Assembly (NCBI GenBank): GCA_902729315.2
Contig: LR746272.1
Span: forward strand, 558,001-622,000
Reading direction: 5' to 3'
Source: Spirodela intermedia
Lineage: Eukaryota; Streptophyta; Magnoliopsida; Alismatales; Araceae
Length of the DNA: 64,000 nt
The notes beneath the pieces are model-generated. The model worked only from the letters and a program-made list of their open reading frames with translations, made no database searches and was not told where the DNA came from. Shown piece after piece: positions 1-9,128 of this stretch. The position numbers and the translations under genes are program-made. How positions within the stretch are numbered: the stretch's first letter is position 1; each line of letters opens with the position of its first letter.

Positions 1-429
1 AGCCGGTAGGGTGGCAAAATCCGTCACACGTTTTCCTCGTGACCTGAAGGCTCGTTTCACCCCTTTCCTCGGAGAGAGAAGGAGAGGGAGAGGGATCACC
101 ATCGATTCAACGGGCAGATTCTCATAGGGCTACCACGTCCTACTTGCGGGACAGGTCCATATTCAATAGCGCCACTTTCGACCAAGAGGCAGCATTGACT
201 CGATCCGGAGAGATGCGCGTGGGCTCCACCGAGAAATCATCGACCCGACCGACTCAGGAAAACGGGACAAAGAGAACCACGGGGATCGCCCATCTCGTGC
301 AGCCACCCACCACCGGCAAGTGGCCAGTCCGTCTACCACGTGTGAGAAAACCGGAGAAGACCCCGACTAAGAGAGAGAGAGAATTGAATGAAGTTACCAA
401 GTAGAGGACCCGAGAAGGAACTGCAACTG

Positions 430-470
<41 letters not shown>

Positions 471-547
471 GGGAGACGAAGAAGGTTGAATAAAGGGAAT
501 GAAGCTAAGGAATGGAAGCGAAGAAGAGAGAGAGAAGAGAGGAAGGG
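1..547. other. Region downstream of the polygalacturonase; no gene
   Basis: No supported gene. The part next to position 548 is probably the 3' UTR of the minus-strand polygalacturonase. It includes a GA run followed by a GACA run. The longer open frames here are Arg/Glu- or Ser/Leu-rich products of the simple repeats. Confidence 0.6.
429..470. repeat. Compound microsatellite (GA)n(GACA)n
   Basis: About 22 bases of GA units are followed by five GACA-type units, read directly from the sequence. Confidence 0.95.
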
Positions 548-3500
548 TTAGATGTCGTAGTCTACGTCCGTGATGTTGGGAGTGGTGGAGGGGCGGACGA
601 GGTTGCCGCGCTCGTCGTAGAGGTCGAGGTTGGCGCAGGGGGCGGGGAAGACGGCGCCGAGGACGCGGCCCTGGACGAAGGCGCACTGGAAGACGTGCTT
701 CTTCTTGTAGGCGAGGCCCACGGCGAGGTCGCGGAAGGTGAGCCCCCGCACGGGAATCTCGGCGCTGCCCTGCAGGCGCACGGGGACGCGCACGCCGCGG
801 CCGTGCACGCCGCTGAAGGTGATGCTCTCCACGGCCGGCACGGCGCGCGGGTCGAACGCGCCGTCGGGGGGGTGCTCGTTGTAGTCCGTCTTCACGACGA
901 TCCCCACGCGGAGGTTGTGGAAGACGATGCCGCGGTAGGTGATGTTGCGCACGTACCCGCCGCGCCCGGGGGCCGTCTTGATCCGCACCCCGCGCCGAGA
1001 GTCCCACACCAGCACATTCTCCACCGTCACGTTCGACACCCCCCCCGACATCTCGCTCCCGATCGATATCCCCGCGCTGCAATCAATACGCCAGTCAACT
1101 TTCCAAATTCCACCAAATCTCAGCTCCTCAGGATTTATGACGACGATGACGACGACGATGATGATGATAATAATAATAATCATGATGATGATGACAATGA
1201 AGATTTATGATGTCGTAGGGGTTCCGCATTCATGCAAATTGCCCAGAGAATGTCAGCAAGAGGACACATCTTTTTATGGTGATGACGATGATGATGACGA
1301 GCAGGGAAGTTTCAGACGCATGCCAATTCGTCATGGTACTCTAGAAGGCCCATGGCACTCGATCTCAACCCTATAGTAATGATAATGCTGACGAGTAGGC
1401 AGATGATGATCGAGTACGCTTCACATTCATGAAAATTTAGCAGAGAATATCAGAAAACGAAAGGCGCTCAATGCGATCTGATCTATAAAAATCTGTTTAA
1501 TAATTACAATAATAATAAGAACAATGACGATGATAATAATATGATGATGATGATGATGATGATAGAAGCTGTGCATTCGTGGAAATTTGGCAGAGTATGA
1601 GAAAACACAAAGTTCTCGATACATCTGACTTCAATCTTCAGGACTATAATAACAATAATGATGATGATGATGACGACGACGACCATCATCATCATCATCA
1701 TCATCACGGAAGTTTCATAGTCATGGAAATTCGACAGAGCATGTTCGTGCCAGCCCATCTGCAACCCCTGCGGGGTCTTCAGAAGAGGCCAGAACCCCCA
1801 CGTTCACGAATCAGGTCTTTTGGTGGAAATCGATCACTGCAGAACGAACTCCGCAGATTAATTTGGCAACTATTCCCTTTGGGGTAAAAGTTTTTGCCTT
1901 AAATATATACTAAAGCTTTTGAAGAAGATGGGAAAGCATGCAGATGTGGGGAATGCATGACTTCAAATATTTCGGGCATGTCTATTAATAGTGATTACAA
2001 GAATATAAATGCTAAAAGGCACGATGAACTATTTTTAGAACAAAAAATAAAAAGTGGCAAATAGAGGAAGAACTCACCTCACTGTAGACCGAAGGACAAC
2101 ATTGCGTATCAAAATGTTGGTAGATGGTCGCTTATATGCAATGCCGTACTGGTCCCACCCGCTCTTGATTGCTATTCCATCATCTCCCACGCATATGTAA
2201 CAATCTTCTATGATCACATCTTGGCAAGAATCTGCCACGGTATTTTTTAGGATAAATAAACATAAATAATTGGAGATGGCATGGCTATAATGTCAGAATG
2301 TTCATAAATAGGTGTTTTCGCATGCATCAAATGCCACAATGTTCATAGTGTCTTAACATTAACATAAAGCGGGAAAAGCATGGGGATACAAAGACAATAA
2401 AACTTTTTTGTTGATGATTGATTATGGTTCATTGAGGCAGCGGGTGGTTTAATTTAGCCATTATTTTCCCCACAAAATCAAGTCAGTGAAATAAGTAGTA
2501 TAACGAAAAGTAAAAAATGAGCAAATGAGTAGCAAGTGCCAGAGCAGCAACTACAGCAACAGTACAAAAGCTTGAAGTCAATGTGCGAATTGCTAATATA
2601 CCTGGATCTATCCCATCAGTGTTAGGCGCATTAGATACAGGGGCTAAGATGGTAACCCCCAAGATAGATACATTCTTGCAATCGTAGGGATGAATTGTCC
2701 AGAAAGGAGAGTTGCGTAGAGTAATATTTGAAATGACTATGTCTCTGGACCACATAATCTGCACGAGAGGACCCCTGGTGTGATGAAGTTTTTTCTGCCG
2801 AAATTTTTTCCACCACTTTTCACCATGACCATCGATAGTACCATTGTGGCCTGCAGAAGAGAAGGAAATAAGATCGATATAACATCCAGTCAAAGAGGCA
2901 CTTAATTTCAATTCCCACTGATGAATTTGAAGGAATTCTAGAGCGATAAAAAAAGTGTGCTCTCCTCTGTTCTATAGATGGTGGTGTTTAACAGTGCCTT
3001 TCTATATGGTCATCAGTGAGGAGGAGAGGTATCCATGCAAATAAATATATTATAGAGTTGAAAATTAATGACGAGCTGCTGTACTTACCTGTTAAAACAA
3101 CATCCCTGAGGTTTTGACCGTGAATCAGACTCCCATATCTAGGTCCCTTGTGCTCTCGTCCATATCCATATGAAGGCAACGGGGGCATCAGTGGCCACAG
3201 CTTTTCGTCCTGTCAAAAGGAATGCCACATTAGATTTGAATGGGCAAGGCTACATTTCACCAGCTATTTCTATGCAGCACTAACCACAGTTTTCATGCAC
3301 TTTCAAAGTGTCCACAAATTCAAAAGACCGTGGAACACGATGTAAATGAACTTTAAGTAACACTCGCTGACGTACTTATTATTATAGATTTTGGACAGCA
3401 AGATGAGATGCACGGCAAGAAAAAGCGTGTTTGATAATTGTCTCACAACAGAAGGAAAATAACCCAAAATTAACACTTCATTAACGGAAAAAAATCATCT

Positions 3501-5069
3501 CAGATTGCGTTTCGTGAAGAATTTAATGACCAAAATTTAATGACCAACTTGAAAACAGTGAGAGAAGCTCCTGACTGTAATATTAGTCAATCCTTGTGAC
3601 CTCTAGGTAACTGCTTTTTGCATTGAATTCTGAAACCAAAAAATGTGGCATGATGTTTTGCCAGCTTTCTCTGGTGTCAAAGGATACAATTTGTTGAAAG
3701 TTGGCTCGTTGCAAAGGCTAACACTCAGGAATGAAGGCAAAAGATTTGGAAAGTGGACTCCTTGCAACTCGATCCATATACCAGAAAAAATTATCCCTCC
3801 AATGACAATGCGTAGCAAGGCCTCAAATGGATTCCTAAAATCAAAATGATAGATGAGAACCAGAAAACATGCCTAAATGTCCCTTATCCATCGAGAGAGC
3901 AGATGGGAAGATTCCTGAAAAGTATTTTCATGCATCCAATAGCCCACACGCACAGACAAATTATGTCAGCTGAAGGTTATAAATAATTATATGTAACTTA
4001 TGATCATATTCTTGCACGTTGTAAATAAACAAGGACATCCATGGCATTGATACAAAATGTATTCGCTAGGAGAATAGAGAAAAACGATCCAACAATACTC
4101 GAACGAACAGAACAGATAGATAACTCAACAAGTAATTGACTAGGACTACTGAAGGAGAAAAATGTGTAGTCGCTAGGAGACAAATGTATTAACATGTTAC
4201 TGATACAAAATGTATTCGCTAGGAGAAATAGATAAAAACGATCCAACAATGTTCGAACGAACAGAACATATAAGTCAACAAGTGCTTGACTAGGACTATT
4301 GAAGGAAGTTTTCGGAAATCAATCACGGACCCGGAGTTATCCACCTCTAGAGAGAAATGTGTAATCGGGTTCAGTCAATTATCCAATCTCGAAATAACTG
4401 AACATAGCATTTTGCTCAACTCTCGTGCATACACTTCGATGCAAGGAGGTTGATAATTAAAAGCAATGTTCGTGAAAAATGCATGCGGTTGGAGTTGTCA
4501 ATGAAGGACGAGCCGTCATCTTTCCTACGGAAATAAAACTATCATGGTTAGCATACGAATTCTAACCCAAGAGTATGCAGAGAGACTGCGTCCTAATAGA
4601 AAAGAGAATAGCAGCGTAAGCAACGGAAGAAGACTAATCTCACGTCTGCTCCGAGGATCACAGCCCCTTCCTCGAGGAAAAGGGTCATGTGACTGGTGAG
4701 ATTAAAGGGACCGGTCAGCCACACGCCGGCCGGCACATTGAGCTGACCTCCCCCGCTTCGTCGTAGCCGTGATATCGCCGCCACCGCCTTTTCAAACGCC
4801 ACCGTGTTGAGAGTCACCCCGTCCCCGACCGCACCGAAATCCGTCAGGTTGAATGCCCGCGGCCGTAGGAGCGGCGCCGGCTTCGGCGGCCCCCGCCGGG
4901 AGCTCCACACAATCTCCGCGGACCTCCGCTGCCAGATCGCAACGGAAGAGAACCCCACGATCCATAATGCGATGAACAGCGTCCTGTACGACAGCAGGGA
5001 TGCCGGGATCCACCGACGGTGGTGGATGTTGTACTTCCCGCTGGACGACGGCCCGAGCGTCCCCACCAT
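548..5069 (-). CDS. Polygalacturonase-like glycoside hydrolase family 28 protein, membrane-anchored
   Basis: Five exons read on the minus strand: 5069-4644, 3209-3089, 2850-2602, 2231-2078 and 1076-548. They join in frame to 492 aa, normal for this plant family. GH28 enzymes hydrolyse alpha-1,4 galacturonan in cell-wall pectin. Residues about 24-46 form one hydrophobic segment (FIALWIVGFSSVAIW), suggesting a signal anchor and apoplastic action. The beta-helix domain carries NTDGID (about 258-263), GDDGIAIKSG (about 281-290) and RIK (348-350). The third motif, classically GHG, reads SAG at 317-319, followed by ISIGSEMSGG. I believe this replacement is common in the plant clade with the ISIGSEMSGG signature, so activity should not be assumed. 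All introns are GT-AG. Introns 1 and 4 hold repeats listed separately. The ATG at 5067-5069 is the first in frame before the anchor. Identification as a GH28 member is secure; its substrate is inference. Confidence 0.93.
1136..1760. repeat. Repeated modules with GAT/ATG trinucleotide runs in polygalacturonase intron 4
   Basis: Four GAT/GAC/ATG-type trinucleotide tracts lie at about 1139-1200, 1278-1302, 1504-1562 and 1650-1706. Similar short blocks (CATTCATGCAAATT... / CATTCATGAAAATTT... / CATTCGTGGAAATTT... / AGTCATGGAAATTC...) occur near 1228, 1427, 1572 and 1722, each followed by a CAGAG(A/T/C)AT-like word. The tract and block together look like a diverged tandem module of about 145-200 bp inside intron 4 (2077-1077). 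Confidence 0.75.
4045..4308. repeat. 153-bp tandem duplication in polygalacturonase intron 1
   Basis: The block starting TGATACAAAATGTATTCGCT occurs at 4048 and again at 4201. Both copies continue with matching text: AACGATCCAACAAT, CGAACGAACAGAACA, and a TTGACTAGGACTA(C/T)T block. The two copies are slightly diverged and lie wholly within intron 1. Confidence 0.88.
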
Positions 5070-6171
5070 CCTCCTCCGCGAGGGACAAACGCCCCAAAAA
5101 CCCTACTGGAAATCCGGATTTATACCTCCTCCATCCACCAAAAGATCTGGCTGGGCGGTTACAGGAGATCTCCCCGGACTGAAGCGAACTCCCCGGCTGT
5201 GGAGGGATTCCCGCGAACCGAAAACGACTCCCCTGGCTGTGGAGCGGATCTCGGAGGCAGAACGATTTCCGGTACCTAGGATTCCGGCGCTGGGGCTGGC
5301 TCCGCCGTCCGACGGCCTTCCTGCCGTCACCTTCTGTTCTCCGACCATCCTTCCATCTGCACGGGCCGCGGCAAATCCCCCTCGTCCTGCGAAGAGACGG
5401 CCACCTCTCGCGCTTAACAGCAAAATATTCTTCTCCAACACCAACAAATAAATAAATCACGATATTCCCCATGAGCCCGCTAATAATTCGACGCGGTGTT
5501 TAATTTTAATTTATTATATACCCTTTTTTATGACTGTGACTGGGCTTGTTATTTGTTAATGGCGCTAACCATGGTTTTACATGATGGGTTTTATTATATT
5601 TAAGCCCCTGCGGGTTTCTAAATTATTAAAGAAAACCTCCCGGGGTCTCTCCGTCACATCTGGCCCCTTCCTACTCTATATACATGATGGCGGCGGAGAA
5701 ATGCAGGGACTTTTTAGTAATTGGTGCATTCACGTGGGATTTTTTTATATTAATTTGTATAAATGGATCACACAATATATTCCAGTCGAAAATATTTAAC
5801 TTACATAAAATCGATGAGTGCATTTTTTTTCCTCGACTGGAATGATAATGGGTGAAAATTAGTCAAAGTAAAAGATAAAAGAAAAATATTTTAAAATAAC
5901 GTACTAATAAAGGTCCTCTCGGTTTAGTTGGTTTTAATTCCCTTCAAAATAACAGTTTTTTAAGTTAATTGAATTATTTATTTTAATTATAGGGACCTTA
6001 CTGTTGGTTTTCAGAGGCTTAAATATTTTCACGTTGACTGAGGACAACGTGGTAAAATATGAATGATAATTTTCTATTATGTTTAGAGAGTTAGTTGACA
6101 TTGATTAAGTCAATTAATTTAAATAATTGTCATACCCAGATAAACATAACGCAGCAAACAAACATGACAAT

Positions 6172-6413
6172 TAATTTAAATTAATTGTCATGTGATTGAA
6201 ATGATTTTGGATTGCAATTAATTGCCACACGTAGGAAAAATAAAGCAACAAACAACAAAATTCAATATCATAAATTAATTTCAATTTTAGAAGATAATTT
6301 AAATTAATTGTCATGTGATTAACATGATTTTGGATTTCAATTAATTGCCACACGTAGGAAAAATAATGCAACAAACAACAAAATTCAATATCATAAATTA
6401 AATTCAAATTTAC
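6172..6413. repeat. 121-bp tandem duplication
   Basis: Two near-identical head-to-tail copies with period 121. TTAATTGTCATGTGATT occurs at 6181 and 6302, and ATTGCCACACGTAGGAAAAA occurs in both. The copies differ at only a few positions, so the duplication is fairly recent compared with other spacer repeats here. Confidence 0.92.
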
Positions 6414-6446
6414 AATATTTACTAAGGTTAACCCCAAAATTAATGG

Positions 6447-6870
6447 CTAAACTAGCCATTGTGACTATACTTACAACCCATTAAGCATATTATTATTAAA
6501 CATGCATTTCACTCGTATTAGAAATTGTTAATCCTTGAACAAACAAGGAAAGAGGAGACAATGTATGTTCTTAGATCCCTCGAGGACTCGTCCACGACAA
6601 TAACTTATATAGGAATCAAGGCCCAAGAAACTTAGAATTAAGGGCATACTAAACTATCAGTCGTGACTATGGTTACAACCCATTTAAGTATAGTATTAAA
6701 TAGACATTTCGCTTGTATTAGACTATGTTAATCCTTGAATAAATAGAGAAATAGAAGACATTGTCTATTCATAAAGAGCTCTCGAGGACTCATCTATAAG
6801 AATTCTGACACAAGGAGAGGTTATAGGAACTGAGGCCACCCATAAACTTAGAATCAATTGCGTACTAAAT
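6447..6870. repeat. Diverged tandem pair, period about 202 bp
   Basis: GTGACTAT at 6461 and 6663 starts two matching stretches. Both share TTACAACCCATT, TTAATCCTTGAA, CTCGAGGACTC and ending words such as AAACTTAGAAT and a GCATACTAAA-like tail. They lie just upstream of a copia RNase H relic and may be part of the same decayed element; that link is inference. Confidence 0.75.
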
Positions 6871-6944
6871 GGTAACATATTCACGTTTTTAATTTATTTC
6901 AATAATATTTTTTAATTGAATATACTTGTAACCATTTTATTAGA

Positions 6945-7021
6945 TATGTTGCGGTCTCTAGGAAAAATTATACTCCTTATGTATCTTCTAAAGAACAATG
7001 GGTAGATATTTTCACTAAGTA
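6945..7021 (+). mobile_element. Ty1-copia retrotransposon relic (end of RNase H)
   Basis: The plus frame from 6969 reads YTPYVSSKEQWVDIFTK, close to the conserved end of Ty1-copia pol (PYVxSKEQxADIFTK). Nothing upstream keeps a usable frame and no flanking LTR pair is visible, so this is a short inactive fossil. The family match is from knowledge of copia polyproteins; a translated search would settle it. Confidence 0.8.
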
Positions 7022-7317
7022 CTTTTCACCCCAAATTATCATCCCATTTTATCTCCGCCAAATCTTCGTCGAATCACAGCCAAACAGTAGCGATGGGACA
7101 GAAGGGATTCTCCAACGGGCCGCAGTGGAGAATAATGGGCTTTTTGGATCCATTATGGGCCCGGGGAGTTCATGGCATTTTCCACGTGGCAGTCTCTCTT
7201 TCATCCTCTATCCGGAAGATGACTCGACCGTTGGTGGGCGGCCGGAGAGAGTCGCCGATAAGCCACCGAGGAAGCCCTCCGCCTGCAAGCCGCAGCGCCT
7301 CCCGAGGCCCGTCGTCC

Positions 7318-8508
7318 ATGGCGGCAGCCACCGCTTCCTTGGCGATCTCCAGCACTTGCTCGAGGTAAGAACCTACTCTGTTCTCTCCTTCGGAACAGCA
7401 CATCTCCAGCTCTCATGCTCGAGGATTCTCGCTCTGGTTCAGCCACGGGAATGAGAGATTTACAATCTGTGATCGCAGAGTGAGGGCGCCGAGATCATCG
7501 CCCGAGCGGACGACTCCGGTGAGTTTGCAGCGGCGGACTCGCACGACGGCCACTAAGGGAGGGGTCTCCACCGTCTGCGAACCCCTCCCCCCGGACAGGC
7601 CCCTGTGGTTTCCGGGGAGCTCCCCGCCTGCGTGGCTCGATGGAAGGTATTCTTCTACCTTCTGCCGCCCGAAACCAGTTCATCCTCCTCCTCACTTGAA
7701 TCGGAGCGAGTATGGATTATTCTTTTTTCTCGTGTTCTCGCAGCCTTCCTGGAGATTTTGGCTTCGATCCGCTGGGGCTAGGTGAGGATCCCCATTCTCA
7801 CATTTCTCATCGCTGTGGATCTTTCTTTTCGCCTTCGTATCCGCCCAACAAGTGGAAATTCCGCTGAGGATGGTGGCGATCTGCAGGGTCTGATCCAGAG
7901 CTCCTGAGATGGTTCGCCCAGGCGGAGCTGATGCACAGCCGATGGGCCATGCTCGCCGTGGCGGGCATCCTCATCCCGGAGACCCTCGAGAAGCTCGGAT
8001 TCATGGAGAACTTCTCCTGGTTCGACGCCGGCTCGCGACAGTACTTCGCTGACCCCTGGACCTTGTTCGCCGTGCAAATGGCGCTGATGGGATGGGCGGA
8101 GGGAAGGAGATGGGCCGACTTCGTCAACCCCGGCTCCGTTGACATCGAGCCGAAGTTCCCCAACAGGAAGAACCCCACGCCGGACGTGGGCTATCCCGGT
8201 GGCCTCTGGTTCGACCCGATAATGTGGGGGAGAGGGTCGCCGGAGCCGGTGATGGTGCTCAGGACGAAGGAGATCAAGAACGGGAGGCTGGCGATGCTCG
8301 CCTTCGTGGGCTTCTGCTTTCAAGCCATCTACACCGGCGAGGGCCCGCTGGACAACTTGGCGGCGCATATCGCCGACCCTGGCCACTGCAACATCTTCTC
8401 GGTGGGTAGCCTTTTCCGGAGAACCCACCCACCCTTCTGGTTCTTCCTCCTATCTGGAGCTCCACTGAGCGAGATCTCTGGTCGTTGCAGGCGTTCGCGT
8501 CCCACTGA
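7318..8508 (+). CDS. LHCA6: Photosystem I chlorophyll a/b-binding protein Lhca6
   Basis: Five exons (7318-7364, 7479-7646, 7744-7781, 7887-8401, 8491-8508) give 261 aa. The N-terminus is a Ser/Arg/Thr-rich chloroplast transit peptide. The mature part starts around [19 protein letters not shown] and has three thylakoid helices: helix 1 with [14 protein letters not shown], the loop [20 protein letters not shown], and helix 3 with [18 protein letters not shown]. It ends SAFASH. The pairs [24 protein letters not shown] and [20 protein letters not shown] point to Lhca6 rather than its sister Lhca2. Lhca6 is known in Arabidopsis as a linker joining PSI to the NDH complex for cyclic electron flow. 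The final exon encodes only six codons including the stop; its acceptor is a clear TTGCAG. The start ATG opens the transit peptide. Introns are 84-114 bp. Confidence 0.96.
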
Positions 8509-9128
8509 GGATGGAGGAGCTGCGAGGAGTCGAGACCTCGAAGACGACCGACCGGAAGGAAAGACGGTGGAACTGACTATGAGAGCCCTCTCTGTCGAGG
8601 TTGAATTATCTCTTTAATGGTGAGTACCAACGAGTCGATTTCTTCTCTCTCTCTTTTCTCTCTCTTTTCTCAATGAGATGAAGGCGGCCCGAGGTCTCCG
8701 CCATAGGAGAAGCTCGAAGGTCTCCCCCCTCGAGGTGACCGAGTCAAACCCCATCTCGGCCCCGCATTGGCCGGCGAGAGCCGTCGCCCCCCCCGGCAAC
8801 CCGGGGCTGCTATTCTTAGGATGGGCCGACCTCTACTCACCACTCCCCTTTACCTTCCACCACCTCACGCGGCCGTCGCCATGGATGGGACGGCCAACGA
8901 AAAAAAAACAAAACCAGAGAGCAGCCACCGCACAAAGTGGTTAACCCAGATGAGGAGAAGAGGGGGAGAAGGGATGGGGGGGGAGGGGGCGGCGGGGTAG
9001 GGAAGAAGAGACAAAGAAAGGAGGGAAGAAGTGCCTCAGAAAATAGAGACGTGGAGGAGCAAGGCAAAAATAGTAGTGGCCGGAGGAGCTGAAGCTCGCC
9101 GGAGGCGTCAGAGATTGCGCCTGAAGGG
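8509..9128. other. Spacer between LHCA6 and the receptor-like kinase; no gene
   Basis: Contains the LHCA6 3' end, a pyrimidine-rich stretch (about 8638-8672) and a purine-rich stretch (about 8950-9030) that is probably 5' UTR of the next gene. No other gene is supported. Confidence 0.6.

Larger units (their letters stand above)
5070..7317. other. AT-rich spacer between two divergent genes
   Basis: Spacer between the divergent starts of the polygalacturonase (5069, minus) and LHCA6 (7318, plus). The first 400 bp are GC-rich and probably hold the promoter and 5' UTR of the polygalacturonase. The middle is strongly AT-rich and holds two tandem duplications and a copia relic, listed separately. 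No gene was found. Both promoters must lie here, but I could not assign a convincing TATA box. Confidence 0.6.

Noticed and set aside
1125-1210. Asp/Asn-rich coding region in the polygalacturonase last exon
   Set aside because: The GAT run lies beyond the acceptor CAG at 1077-1079 on the gene strand, so it is intron sequence.
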